Under the pieces are notes generated by a model. It was not told the origin of the DNA, searched no databases, and worked only from the letters and a program-made list of their open reading frames with translations. This document shows positions 48,717 to 56,795 of a stretch of DNA of 64,000 nucleotides, in pieces. Position 1 is the first letter of the stretch; every line of letters begins with the position of its first letter. Made by a program: the position numbers and the translations under genes. The stretch spans positions 19,580 through 83,579 of the IMG/VR virus record IMGVR_UViG_3300021178_000012; one strand, 5' to 3'. The DNA is from a virus.

Positions 48717-49852
48717 CCAAGCTCGTCCAAGTCCCGAAGGAGACGCTGCGCGCGAAGCGCAGTCTCCGAGAGATGGCAGAAGCCGTGGGAGAACTGCCGA
48801 CGTCTCTTCTCGCGGGGTCATTCGAAGCCCCCGCCCCGCTCGTACGCGTTCAAACCCCGACATCCAACATCCAGGTCTCGAAGTCAGGCGCCTCGATCTA
48901 CCTCGACTCACTCACCGAGGGCGCGTCCCGGGAATCGGGGCGCTCCGCTCTCAGGCGAATCGTCGTTGCCCTTGCCGAAATAGGGGTGGAAAAGGAGGTC
49001 ATCGAGCAGAACCGTAGCCGATTGAACGAACTCATTTTCAAGATCCCATGGCACACGCTCGATCGAGCCCTCGTCGCAAAGATCCGCGCGCATCTCCAGG
49101 AGACTTGCGCCCCTGCGTCTGCGAACCACTACCTTTCCTGTTTGCGCGGCGCACTGAAGGCGTGCGCGGACGCCGGGCAGATGACCTACGAGGCGATGCA
49201 CCGTGCGCTCTCCGGAGCGAAGCGCGTGAAGGGCTCAAGGACGAAGGCCGGTCGAGCACTCGATCCTGAGGAGGTGCAGAAGCTCTTCGCGCAGTGCGAG
49301 AACTCGGCGATCGGCAAGCGCGACGCTGCGATGCTCACGCTCCTCTGCGCCTGCGGCATGCGTGTCTCTGAAGTTGCAACGGTGAAGTTCAAGGCCTTGA
49401 AGGACGACGGCTGGTTCTCCTTCGTGGGCAAGGCCAACAAGGAACGCGAGATGTGGCTCTCGGGACCGCCGTTCGAGCACATGAAGGCATGGGTCAAGGT
49501 CCGTGGCACTGATCCCGGCTTGGTCATCCTCGCGTGCGACGGGAAGAACGAGCGCGGCCTCACGCGCATAGGCATCTACTTCCGCGTCGTCGAACTCGCG
49601 AAGCGCGCAGGCATCGAGCACATCTCGCCGCACGACCTTCGAAGGACTTTTTTCACTGACATCCTCGACAGGGAACGTGAACACGGAGGCGTCGATCCGT
49701 TCGTCGTCGCCGAGCTCGGCGGTCACGACGACGTAAAGACGACCATGCTCTACAACCGGATCAAGCAGGTGAAGAAGAAAGAGGCGATGGTGAAGTTCCA
49801 CGCGTCGATCGGTAAGGTGATGAAGACGGGGAAGGCGGCGAAGAAGCGATGA
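48713..49852 (+). CDS. Tyrosine recombinase (integrase)
   Basis: 379 aa, normal length. N-terminal SAM-like core-binding region (residues about 75-170), then the catalytic domain with R in CGMRVSEV (about residue 216), H-x-x-R in HDLRRTF (about 306-309), H in GGHDDVKTT (about 336) and the nucleophile Y in MLYNRIKQ (about 347). Joins phage and host att sites, or resolves multimers. No att duplication can be seen in the window. GTG overlaps the previous stop. Confidence 0.9.
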   Translation: MTKLVQVPKETLRAKRSLREMAEAVGELPTSLLAGSFEAPAPLVRVQTPTSNIQVSKSGASIYLDSLTEGASRESGRSALRRIVVALAEIGVEKEVIEQNRSRLNELIFKIPWHTLDRALVAKIRAHLQETCAPASANHYLSCLRGALKACADAGQMTYEAMHRALSGAKRVKGSRTKAGRALDPEEVQKLFAQCENSAIGKRDAAMLTLLCACGMRVSEVATVKFKALKDDGWFSFVGKANKEREMWLSGPPFEHMKAWVKVRGTDPGLVILACDGKNERGLTRIGIYFRVVELAKRAGIEHISPHDLRRTFFTDILDREREHGGVDPFVVAELGGHDDVKTTMLYNRIKQVKKKEAMVKFHASIGKVMKTGKAAKKR

Positions 49853-50280
49853 GCGACGACTACTTTGCCATTTACGTGGAGCCGCCGAACATTCCGCACA
49901 TCCCGGTCGTGTACGTTCTCCGAGACGAGAAATGGATCAAGATCGGTAAGACAGCCAGTTGGCTTCCCAGGTGGGGCATGTATGTCGCCCACAATCCGAG
50001 CATCCGATTCATTGCTGCATGGCAGGAAAGATTCGGCGATGAGTGCCGAACCTTGTTCGAAGCCGGGCGCATCGTGGACAACGTCGGCAAGGCTAGAGGC
50101 TCTCGCGATCTCGAGTGGTTTCCGGCAGTCCCAGCTCTTGTTGAATGGGCGCAGGCAAAGGCTGACTTGCACGGCAACTGGTGGGACGCCTGGAATCAAG
50201 CGAAGCAGAGAGAGGCTCACGAGAACTTCCTCAAAGACGTCTTCAAGAACATGACGGTGGGCGAGGAAACGAAGAAGTAA
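49849..50280 (+). CDS. GIY-YIG-type nuclease (T5orf172/MUG113-like)
   Basis: 143 aa. VVYVLRDEKWIKIGKTASW, WGMYVAHNP and AAWQERFGDECRTLFEAG follow the same core as 24138-24644, though the two differ widely. Charged helical C-terminus. ATGA overlap with the integrase. Confidence 0.7.
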   Translation: MSDDYFAIYVEPPNIPHIPVVYVLRDEKWIKIGKTASWLPRWGMYVAHNPSIRFIAAWQERFGDECRTLFEAGRIVDNVGKARGSRDLEWFPAVPALVEWAQAKADLHGNWWDAWNQAKQREAHENFLKDVFKNMTVGEETKK

Positions 50281-50281
50281 C

Positions 50282-50324
50282 GTATACATATCCCCTTGAC
50301 CTAGCCTAGTCGAGGACGTATACC
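50282..50324 (+). promoter_or_regulatory. Sigma70 promoter flanked by GTATAC boxes
   Basis: TTGACC (50296-50301), 17-bp spacer, TATACC (50319-50324). GTATAC boxes lie at 50282-50287, just upstream, and 50318-50323, over the -10, 36 bp apart. The first gene downstream is again RHH-like, as at 35.7 kb. Confidence 0.65.
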
Positions 50325-50330
50325 TTTGCC

Positions 50331-50492
50331 GTGACCAAGAAAACCAAGGCGGTCCATGCGACCAAGGTCGTTACCTTCCGCACGTCGGAACGTGAGTACA
50401 GAGAGTACGAAGCAGCGGCGAAGAAGGGGAAGGTGACCGTGAGCGCGTGGGTGAGGTCGCGCCTAGCGCGCGGTCGTAAGGCGGATCGATGA
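50331..50492 (+). CDS. Ribbon-helix-helix DNA-binding protein
   Basis: 53 aa. Basic start, strand KVVTFRTSE, helices REYREYEAAAKKGK and VSAWVRSRLARG: the RHH layout. The GTG is only about seven bases from the predicted transcript start, so the mRNA may be nearly leaderless. A link to the integrase (excisionase-like or repressor) is inference. Confidence 0.7.
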   Translation: MTKKTKAVHATKVVTFRTSEREYREYEAAAKKGKVTVSAWVRSRLARGRKADR

Positions 50493-50671
50493 ACCAAGCC
50501 ATGCTGTTGGCGTTGGGCGGAGCAGTCGGCTTGACCATATTGGTGCTCAACAGGTTTCTGTCGAAGCGCGAGACGGCCGAGGACGTTGTTCACCGCGTCG
50601 TCGTTGGCGCGATCGAGCATGCGGTCGCCGAGGCGAGTTCGCGCTGGGCGGACTGGGAGTTCGCGCGATGA
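50489..50671 (+). CDS. Small single-pass membrane protein
   Basis: 60 aa; AMLLALGGAVGLTILVLNRF near the N-terminus, then a charged helix. ATGA overlap. Confidence 0.6.
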   Translation: MNQAMLLALGGAVGLTILVLNRFLSKRETAEDVVHRVVVGAIEHAVAEASSRWADWEFAR

Positions 50672-50898
50672 GCGAATCAAGATTCTTCAAGTGCGACACG
50701 TGCCCAGCTCAAGTGGTGGGCAAGGACGCCGACAACTGGCTGTACGTGACCGTGAGTCAACTTGGCGTCGACTACGGAGAAGACAACGTGGGTCTGTTCG
50801 GCGAGGCGAAGCTGCACCTCTGCGTGGCTTGCAGCGAGAAGCCCATCGCTCCGAAGAAGTTGCGAGATGACTTCTTCGCGAAGGGACGTGGGCGATGA
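50668..50898 (+). CDS. Small zinc-ribbon protein
   Basis: 76 aa; KCDTCPAQV and LCVACSEKP with a beta core. ATGA overlaps. Confidence 0.6.
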   Translation: MSESRFFKCDTCPAQVVGKDADNWLYVTVSQLGVDYGEDNVGLFGEAKLHLCVACSEKPIAPKKLRDDFFAKGRGR

Positions 50899-51476
50899 GC
50901 ATGACCGGAGAAGGCGTGCCTGGCGACTGCGCGGGTGAAGGATGGATCGCGACGTCGTGCGGCGGCTCGCCGGAGCGCTGCCCGGGGTGCAAGTCGTGTG
51001 TGGAGAACGGGGAGATGCTCGCCGCCGCGCCCTCTTCGCCTCTTCGAGGTGACTTGGAAGTGGCCGGCCTTGTGGGCTCAGCAATGGCACAGGCGGCCAA
51101 AGCGCTCGACATCGCGATCCGTCTTGGGCGCGCGGAGAAGGAGATCGAGCAGCTCAAGGAGGCGAACGCGTGGCTGTTGAAACAGTTGAACGCGAAGGAG
51201 CCGTGGGTCTCGGTGAATCGAGACTCGGCCAAAGAGCAGGCGGCGCTCGCGCGTCCTGCACTTGAACTAGACTGGTCGGTCCACGCCCATGATGTCATCC
51301 AGCGGATGTTCCATCCCGGCAATGTTCCATACCATCCAACCGTCGCCGACCTCGTCTCCATTCCGCCGGTCGAATGGCTGAAGGTCCCGCGCTGCGGGAT
51401 GCTCGTCCTTCGCGAGATGGACAAGATGTTCAAGGAACTCGGCGTCGAGTGGCCAGGGGAGTGGCCGAGGCGATGA
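50895..51476 (+). CDS. Cassette gene A, copy 1
   Basis: 193 aa. N-terminal Cys region (CPGCKSCVENG), heptad helix shared with copy 2 (LDIAIRLGRAEKEIEQLK) and a nearly identical C-terminus (EWLKVPRCGMLVLREMDKM). The N-termini of the two copies are unrelated, so only the 3' part was duplicated or the 5' parts were replaced. Confidence 0.65.
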   Translation: MSMTGEGVPGDCAGEGWIATSCGGSPERCPGCKSCVENGEMLAAAPSSPLRGDLEVAGLVGSAMAQAAKALDIAIRLGRAEKEIEQLKEANAWLLKQLNAKEPWVSVNRDSAKEQAALARPALELDWSVHAHDVIQRMFHPGNVPYHPTVADLVSIPPVEWLKVPRCGMLVLREMDKMFKELGVEWPGEWPRR

Positions 51477-51718
51477 GACTTCTCAAGGACCTCGTAGAGT
51501 ATTACGAGAACGTCAAAGCCGGCGCTGATCCCATCGAAGCGTTGCACGGGCATCTTTGCGGGCCGAAGTGCCTGCACTGGTCGTCCATGACCAGGGAGCG
51601 CCGCGCGACGCTTCTGAAGGCGCCCTGGAACAGGGACGAGGATCCTTCGACGATCGATGACGAGACGCTCGAAGAGATGTTCCGACGGATGGATCGGCGT
51701 GATGGAGGTGAACGATGA
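51473..51718 (+). CDS. Small hypothetical protein unique to cassette copy 1
   Basis: 81 aa; CGPKCLHW and an acidic C-terminal helix. Sits between A1 and B1 only, so it was inserted in copy 1 or lost from copy 2. Confidence 0.55.
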   Translation: MRLLKDLVEYYENVKAGADPIEALHGHLCGPKCLHWSSMTRERRATLLKAPWNRDEDPSTIDDETLEEMFRRMDRRDGGER

Positions 51719-52071
51719 CCGACGAAGAACGAGAAGCGAAGTTCATCGCTGCGTGGAATCTCGTTGGACCGCGTGAGCGACGTCGGTTCGTCGAGCGCCT
51801 TCTCTGGCGGCGGAAGATGCCCTACGCGATGCAAACGAAGTGGCGCGGGCTCCTCCGTCTGCTCAAGAAGAGCGAACGTGTCGAGCGCGAGGATGTGCGC
51901 GAGGCTCACCGGCATCGACTCGAGCGACACGAGCTGAAGAAGATCGTGCGCGAGCTCGGCGCCCTACGTGAGCGAGCGCAGAGCGCCTCCGTGGACCATA
52001 CGTCTGGCATGGGTGAGATCGTCGACGCGATAGGTCAGTTCGTGTTGGCATTTGCGGGAGCAGCGTCATGA
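51715..52071 (+). CDS. Cassette gene B, copy 1
   Basis: 118 aa, helical, strongly charged (EREDVREAHRHRLERHELKK), differing from copy 2 at only a handful of residues. No family recognised. ATGA overlaps. Confidence 0.65.
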   Translation: MTDEEREAKFIAAWNLVGPRERRRFVERLLWRRKMPYAMQTKWRGLLRLLKKSERVEREDVREAHRHRLERHELKKIVRELGALRERAQSASVDHTSGMGEIVDAIGQFVLAFAGAAS

Positions 52072-52385
52072 GCAAGTGCCACTTCTGCGACCAAGAGGCC
52101 AGCTCGAACAAGGAGCAGGTCGGCACCTGCGACGCGTGCTGGGAGAAGTACAGGCCGCGCCCGGGAACGCCGCCGAAGAACTGGAAGAAGGGCTGCCAGG
52201 CCTCCGCGAGCAAGACCTTCGGCGACTGGTCGATGGATCGGTGCGGCAAGGAGCCCACGCGACCGACGACGTTCGGTCCGATGTGCGACGAGTGCTGGGC
52301 GCACCTCCGCGAGACGACGCGCAAGGGCGAGAACCTCCTCGGGATGATGCAGGGCTACCCGAAGAAAGCGAAGGATGAGTCGTGA
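52068..52385 (+). CDS. Cassette gene C, copy 1 (zinc-binding)
   Basis: 105 aa; CHFCDQ, CDACWEKY, CGKEP and CDECWAHL pairs give two zinc sites. Close match to copy 2. Confidence 0.65.
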   Translation: MSKCHFCDQEASSNKEQVGTCDACWEKYRPRPGTPPKNWKKGCQASASKTFGDWSMDRCGKEPTRPTTFGPMCDECWAHLRETTRKGENLLGMMQGYPKKAKDES

Positions 52386-52603
52386 CCCCCGATCAAATAG
52401 CCATGCTCCAACCGGACGTTCTGACGGTCGGCGAGCTGATCGACGCCCTCGCGAAGTACCCGCGAAGTTCCCATGTCGTGGCGAGCTGGGAAGGCATCTA
52501 CCGTCGCATCGGGGTGGTCGAGTCGGAGAACGGAGTCGTCGACATCGACGCTGACGCGGGGTGTCCGTTCGAGGCAGCGGACGAAGACGGAGAAGACGAA
52601 TGA
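52382..52603 (+). CDS. Small acidic protein between cassette copies
   Basis: 73 aa; VGELIDALAKYPRSSHVVAS followed by an acidic tail (EAADEDGEDE). Resembles short phage proteins that begin with T-V-x-E-L. Not duplicated. Confidence 0.55.
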   Translation: MTPDQIAMLQPDVLTVGELIDALAKYPRSSHVVASWEGIYRRIGVVESENGVVDIDADAGCPFEAADEDGEDE

Positions 52604-53103
52604 ACGGACCTAAGCAACCATACGTGGGCGTGGCGATGTACGGCGTCGCACCGACCTACGATCCAGTACCGATCCCCGATGCTCAGCCACTATTGCCGTG
52701 GTCGCCTCTGATGCCGCTCCCCACGACGCCGGCCGAAGCGCTCGACATCGCCATCCGCCTCGGGCGCGCCGAGAAGGAGATCGAGCAACTGAAGGCGACG
52801 AACGCAGCGCTCGTCGAGGAGAACGCGAGGCTCAAGGCGCAGATCGAACCGAAGAACGATCCTACGGATCTTGAGCGTCGCGCGCTCAGACTCGAGTGGT
52901 CCGTTCGCACGGAGAAGGTGATCCGGGCAAAGTTCGGGATCTCTGTGGCGGAAGATGATTCACCGACCATCGCCGACCTCGTCGCCATCCCGCCGGCCGA
53001 ATGGCTGAAGGTCCCGCGTTGCGGGATGCTCGTCCTTCGCGAGATGGACAAGATGTTCAAGGAGCTTGGCGTTGAGTGGCCAGGGGAGTGGCCGAGAAAA
53101 TGA
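52600..53103 (+). CDS. Cassette gene A, copy 2
   Basis: 167 aa. Pro-rich N-terminus unlike copy 1, then the same heptad helix and the same C-terminal block (WLKVPRCGMLVLREMDKMFK). ATGA overlap. Confidence 0.65.
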   Translation: MNGPKQPYVGVAMYGVAPTYDPVPIPDAQPLLPWSPLMPLPTTPAEALDIAIRLGRAEKEIEQLKATNAALVEENARLKAQIEPKNDPTDLERRALRLEWSVRTEKVIRAKFGISVAEDDSPTIADLVAIPPAEWLKVPRCGMLVLREMDKMFKELGVEWPGEWPRK

Positions 53104-53456
53104 CCGACGAAGAACGAGAAGCGAAGTTCATCTCCGAATGGAACCTCGTTGGACCGCGTGAGCGACGTCGGTTCGTCGAGCGCCTTCTCTGGCGGCGGAA
53201 GACGCCCTACGCGATGCAAACGAAGTGGCGCGGGCTCCTCCGCCTGCTCAAGAAGAGTGAGCGCATCGAGCGCGAGGACGTGCGCGAGGCTCACCGGCAT
53301 CGACTCGAGCGACACGAGCTGAAGAAGATTGTGCGCGAACTCGGCGCCCTACGTGAGCGAACGCAGAGCGCCTCCGTGGACCATGCGTCTGGCGTAGGTG
53401 AGATTGTCGACGCGATAGGTCAGTTCGTGTTGGCATTTGCGGGAGCAACGTCATGA
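53100..53456 (+). CDS. Cassette gene B, copy 2
   Basis: 118 aa, near-identical to 51715-52071. ATG 53100 matches the copy-1 start and overlaps the A2 stop; the longer in-frame start is ignored. Confidence 0.65.
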   Translation: MTDEEREAKFISEWNLVGPRERRRFVERLLWRRKTPYAMQTKWRGLLRLLKKSERIEREDVREAHRHRLERHELKKIVRELGALRERTQSASVDHASGVGEIVDAIGQFVLAFAGATS

Positions 53457-53770
53457 GCAAGTGCCGCTACTGCGACCAAGACGAGAGTACGAACAAGGAT
53501 CAGTTTGGCCTCTGCGACGCGTGCTGGGAGAAGTACAAGCCGTGCCCTGGGACACCACCGAAGAACTGGAAGAAGGGCTGCCAGGCATCGGCGAGCAAGA
53601 CCTTCGGCGATTGGTCGATGGACCGATGCGGTAAGGAGCCGACGCGACCGACGACATTCGGACCGATGTGCGACGAGTGCTGGACGCACCTTCGTGAGAC
53701 GACGCGCAAGGGCGAGAACATCCTCGGGATGATGCAGGGCTACCCGAAGAAAGCGAAGGAGGAGTCGTGA
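53453..53770 (+). CDS. Cassette gene C, copy 2 (zinc-binding)
   Basis: 105 aa; all zinc-ligand cysteines of copy 1 are kept (CRYCDQ, CDACWEKY, CDECWTHL), so both copies are probably functional. Confidence 0.65.
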   Translation: MSKCRYCDQDESTNKDQFGLCDACWEKYKPCPGTPPKNWKKGCQASASKTFGDWSMDRCGKEPTRPTTFGPMCDECWTHLRETTRKGENILGMMQGYPKKAKEES

Positions 53771-53976
53771 CGAACATTTCAGACGCAGAGTTGCAGCGCT
53801 TGAGAGAGGCTAAAAATGAGGACGAGTGGAACGATGTCTGCTCCGACATCAAGAGAGCACATGACGGCTACCCGTCCGATTGGTGGGCCAAGGTCAAGCT
53901 GTCGGGACTCATGCAGCAAGTTGCTGACGGCTGGGGTCGGCCCGAAGGCGCGGAGTTGAGGATTCGAAGAGGTTGA
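53767..53976 (+). CDS. Small hypothetical protein
   Basis: 69 aa, acidic helical start and WWAKVKLSGL. GTGA overlap. Unknown. Confidence 0.5.
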   Translation: MTNISDAELQRLREAKNEDEWNDVCSDIKRAHDGYPSDWWAKVKLSGLMQQVADGWGRPEGAELRIRRG

Positions 53977-53977
53977 A

Positions 53978-54352
53978 GTGAGACCCGTCTTCGAAGACAT
54001 TCTCGATGCGTTCAATGACCTTGAGCCCCGCGGCCGGTTCACGACGTCGGTCACGTACTGGCAGGACGGCACGATGCAGCTCATCACCCACTCCGTGGCG
54101 CGCGATGCGGGGTACAAGATCGAGGCGTACACCGCCGGCACGATCTCCGACCGCACGATGCGCCGGCACCTTCGGAAGCTCGAAGCGTGCGCGTTCACGT
54201 ACAAGAGGGGTCCCGTGTTCCCGAGCACGACGCGGAAGTGGGCGGCGCGGGGTGTCTTGCAGATGCTTCGGTGGGCGGGAGAGGGCGAAGCGGCGGATGA
54301 GATTCTCGAGAAGCTCGAGGCGGCCGGGGTTCGTTTGACGAAGGAGGAGTGA
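53978..54352 (+). CDS. Hypothetical protein
   Basis: 124 aa; alpha/beta with a GEGEAADEILEKLEAAG helix near the end. GTG start 2 nt after the previous stop. Unknown. Confidence 0.55.
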   Translation: MRPVFEDILDAFNDLEPRGRFTTSVTYWQDGTMQLITHSVARDAGYKIEAYTAGTISDRTMRRHLRKLEACAFTYKRGPVFPSTTRKWAARGVLQMLRWAGEGEAADEILEKLEAAGVRLTKEE

Positions 54353-54567
54353 TGGGTCGCATGGTCGGCTACCGCTACGGTTTCGATTCCGACATCGAGT
54401 TCGACGAATCTGCGATGGAGCGCATCCTCGTTCGCGCCACGAAGCTCGGCATCGTCACCGAGTACGACACAGGTCGCGGGCGGGTTGTATGGTTCAACGG
54501 ACGTCCCGGCGCCGCGTTGCGGGCGGTCCGCGACCAAGTCCAAGCGCTTATTGCAAAGGGGAAATGA
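54352..54567 (+). CDS. Small hypothetical protein
   Basis: 71 aa. ATG 54352 is favoured over GTG 54349 by spacing from AAGGAGG. GYRYGFDSDIEFDES suggests a beta start. Unknown. Confidence 0.5.
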   Translation: MGRMVGYRYGFDSDIEFDESAMERILVRATKLGIVTEYDTGRGRVVWFNGRPGAALRAVRDQVQALIAKGK

Positions 54568-54836
54568 TGACCGCCACAGCCCGCAGCGAATGGGGCGTCT
54601 GGTACACCAACGGCGAGATGTCGTTCGGTTGGCTCGCACGCGAAGGCGGCAACGGCCGTACGCACACGATCGAGGTCGATACGAAGGAAGAGGCCGAAGA
54701 GATCGCTCGTCTCAATTCGTGCGACGGCGATGAGCACGTCTACGGCGCGGTGTCGTTCTTTCGTCTTGACAGCAAGGACGCCATGGAAGCCCTGCGCCAG
54801 AAAGCGCGAGCGCGGCAGCGAGCGAGGTGGGCGTGA
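54564..54836 (+). CDS. Hypothetical protein
   Basis: 90 aa; WGVWYTNGEMSFGWL and a DTKEEAEEIARLNS helix, an ASCH- or phage-DUF-like small domain. Two ATGs in tandem at the start. Unknown. Confidence 0.5.
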   Translation: MMTATARSEWGVWYTNGEMSFGWLAREGGNGRTHTIEVDTKEEAEEIARLNSCDGDEHVYGAVSFFRLDSKDAMEALRQKARARQRARWA

Positions 54837-55096
54837 CCCCGCGCGACGTCCGCCTCATCCGCACGACGTTCGGCTTCTCGACCGAGACCCTCGCGCGAGC
54901 GATGGGCGTTTCGGGGTTCACGGTCATGCGCTGGGAGAAGGGTTCGAACCCGCCGACGGGGCTTTCGCTCGAGGTTCTCGACGCGTTCTTCCTCGTGGCG
55001 CAGAAGGCGAAGTCGGCGAAGCAGAAAAAGATTCTCGGCTCGAGGATCCGTCTCGGCGTGGGTAGGTTGATTTACGAGGAGTTGGTGAGACAGTGA
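54833..55096 (+). CDS. XRE-family helix-turn-helix regulator
   Basis: 87 aa. IRTTFGFSTETLARAMGVSGFTVMRWEKG is a full HTH_3 motif; the remaining helices probably dimerise. Candidate repressor or antirepressor. GTGA overlap start. Confidence 0.75.
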   Translation: MTPRDVRLIRTTFGFSTETLARAMGVSGFTVMRWEKGSNPPTGLSLEVLDAFFLVAQKAKSAKQKKILGSRIRLGVGRLIYEELVRQ

Positions 55097-55488
55097 AAAC
55101 GATCTTCCAGGCTACCTACGGACTCGACGTCGCGGATCGCGGATACGTCGACGGACCAAAGGGTCGACCGATCTCGAAGGCTGCGCTCGACGCTGAGGTG
55201 AGCACCGCACCGCTGTTTTTCACTCTGGAGTACCCGTTCGGTGAGAAGTTCCACGGCGTCGTCGAGATCGGCGAGCGAGAGCCTCGCATCACGCTTCGGA
55301 TGATCATCCGAGATGTGCGTCGAGGTTTCCGCGAGATGTACCGCGGCTCAAAGGCCGCAAGCATTCCAGGGATGCGGAACAAGCGCGTCGTCGGCCGGTA
55401 CGGCGAGGCCTTCCATGTCATTGGCGATCTCGTCATCGAGCGGATTCGCTTGCATGGCACGAGGCTCCACGTGGACATCGGATCATGA
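55093..55488 (+). CDS. Hypothetical protein
   Basis: 131 aa, beta-rich, Arg-rich middle (IIRDVRRGFREMYRGSK). Unknown. Confidence 0.55.
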   Translation: MKTIFQATYGLDVADRGYVDGPKGRPISKAALDAEVSTAPLFFTLEYPFGEKFHGVVEIGEREPRITLRMIIRDVRRGFREMYRGSKAASIPGMRNKRVVGRYGEAFHVIGDLVIERIRLHGTRLHVDIGS

Positions 55489-55670
55489 CCACCGACCTCG
55501 AGAAAGAGTACGGCGACGCGCTCGTAGCGGCGCACGACCAGCGCATCAACGACGCGAAACGAATCGCCGAGCTCGAAGCAGCGCTCATCGAAGCGTGCGA
55601 CGGGTGGGCGACCTGGCGCCAAGCGCCGCGCATCGAGGAACTGCGGGCGTTGGCGCGGGGCGGACGATGA
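55485..55670 (+). CDS. Short helical protein
   Basis: 61 aa, coiled-coil pattern (DAKRIAELEAALIEACDGW). ATGA overlap. Confidence 0.5.
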   Translation: MTTDLEKEYGDALVAAHDQRINDAKRIAELEAALIEACDGWATWRQAPRIEELRALARGGR

Positions 55671-55819
55671 CCGCACGTAAGTGCCGCAAGTACAGGCTTC
55701 GTCCGGGCGAGTTCGCCGACGGCGAACGATACACGCGAGCCATGCGCGAAGCGCTCACGTGCTGGCGTTGCCGGTGCTGGATGTTCGTGATGGAGATCGC
55801 TTGGAGGCTCGGTCTGTGA
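55667..55819 (+). CDS. Small basic Cys protein
   Basis: 50 aa; CWRCRCWMF in a basic context. ATGA start, GTGA end. Unknown. Confidence 0.45.
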   Translation: MTARKCRKYRLRPGEFADGERYTRAMREALTCWRCRCWMFVMEIAWRLGL

Positions 55820-55992
55820 ACCCACTCTCCGTCCTCCGCGAGCTCGTCGCCGCCCTCGAGGCCACGAACAAGTGCCGACACTGCGTGCCCACGAAGGACG
55901 CCCCGTGCGGCGAGCACGCGGCGCAGGTTGCGAAGGCCCTCGCGCGGGCCAAGGATCTCGTCAAGGACGATGCGAAAGGGAAACCATCATGA
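55816..55992 (+). CDS. Small Cys/His protein
   Basis: 58 aa; CRHCVPTKDAPCGEH is a possible zinc site. GTGA overlap start, ATGA overlap end. Confidence 0.5.
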   Translation: MNPLSVLRELVAALEATNKCRHCVPTKDAPCGEHAAQVAKALARAKDLVKDDAKGKPS

Positions 55993-56123
55993 TCCGAATG
56001 CGGTTCTTCGCTAGAGCAAGCTTTGAGCGCGAGTGCTTCCCAGCGTTTCTCGCGGAACGCCGCGCCGCCGGCTTCCGAACGAAGCTCGGGCAATGGCCCT
56101 GTCCAAAATGGAGACCGTCGTGA
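55989..56123 (+). CDS. Very small basic protein
   Basis: 44 aa, Arg/Phe-rich. Accepted because both ends overlap neighbours in the usual way; otherwise marginal. Confidence 0.4.
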   Translation: MIRMRFFARASFERECFPAFLAERRAAGFRTKLGQWPCPKWRPS

Positions 56124-56509
56124 TCCTCACCCCCATCCAGGAAGCCTTCCTCATCGCCGTCGTCGACCGCCCCGTGCTCGGCAAGGGTGTCCTCACTGGG
56201 CAGGATGCGATGGCCGCGAGTCACCTCAGGGTGATGGGCCTCGTGCGCATCGACGTCGCGCCGAAGTGGTCGATGCCCATGGCCTTCCCTACGAAGTGGG
56301 GCTGTGCGTGGGTCAGCGAGAAGTACCTGGGGCATCCGCCTGTGGGAGAAGATGAAAGAAGACGTGCCGGCGTACCGTGTACCGTTCCCGAGAGAAGAGC
56401 CGAAGGAGAGAAGGAAGCCGATGAACAACAACTGGTTTTAGCATGGAGAAGTTGTCGTGACCGATCAGAGCCTCATCTGCATCGACATCCGCGACGTGCT
56501 CCCGCGTGA
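56120..56509 (+). CDS. Hypothetical protein, possible frameshift near the C-terminus
   Basis: 129 aa from GTG 56120. Residues 1-78 read naturally (a small winged-helix-like domain); beyond about 56345 the frame becomes basic and unlike coding sequence and runs 50 nt into the next gene. In another frame 56352-56441 encodes MKEDVPAYRVPFPREEP and a clean stop, a more natural ending. A frameshift or a separate 29-codon ORF is likely. Confidence 0.45.
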   Translation: MILTPIQEAFLIAVVDRPVLGKGVLTGQDAMAASHLRVMGLVRIDVAPKWSMPMAFPTKWGCAWVSEKYLGHPPVGEDERRRAGVPCTVPERRAEGEKEADEQQLVLAWRSCRDRSEPHLHRHPRRAPA

Positions 56510-56795
56510 GGTGCGCATCCACGAGCTCACGCCGCCGAAGAAGGCCTTCCATCCGGTGCACCTCACCGTGAGCGACGCGGTTCAGGAGGCCTTCAAGGTC
56601 AGCGCAGTGGAGATCGGCGAACGCGAGTTCCACGCGACGCTCGTCTCGCCCGGGGCATATCGTCTCCAACCGAAGGACTACGACAATGTGGACGACGTCG
56701 TCATCGGGCCTGGCGTGAGTGCGAGGATCATGGTGGAGAACCGCACCAACGAGAAGCGCCGGTTCATCGGCATCCTGACGGGGAGGGCGCTGTGA
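56457..56795 (+). CDS. Beta-sandwich-like hypothetical protein
   Basis: 112 aa; VSPGAYRLQPKDY and ARIMVENRTNEKRRFIGIL look like edge strands of a small beta sandwich, similar to the end of 41500-41976. GTG with GGAGAAG upstream. Confidence 0.6.
   Translation: MTDQSLICIDIRDVLPREVRIHELTPPKKAFHPVHLTVSDAVQEAFKVSAVEIGEREFHATLVSPGAYRLQPKDYDNVDDVVIGPGVSARIMVENRTNEKRRFIGILTGRAL

Larger units (their letters stand above)
50895..53770 (+). repeat. Tandem duplication of a three-gene cassette
   Basis: Genes A (50895-51476), B (51715-52071) and C (52068-52385) recur in the same order at 52600-53103, 53100-53456 and 53453-53770. B and C copies are near-identical in DNA. Copy 1 has an extra gene between A and B (51473-51718); gene 52382-52603 separates the two copies. 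A recent tandem duplication with later loss or gain is the simplest history. Confidence 0.9.

Noticed and set aside
50895-53770. CRISPR-like or transposon repeat
   Set aside because: The repeats are whole protein genes in tandem without short direct repeats, spacers or a transposase.
54931-54965. T-arm-like GGTTCGAACCC
   Set aside because: It lies inside the XRE helix-turn-helix coding sequence and has no matching D arm or acceptor stem.
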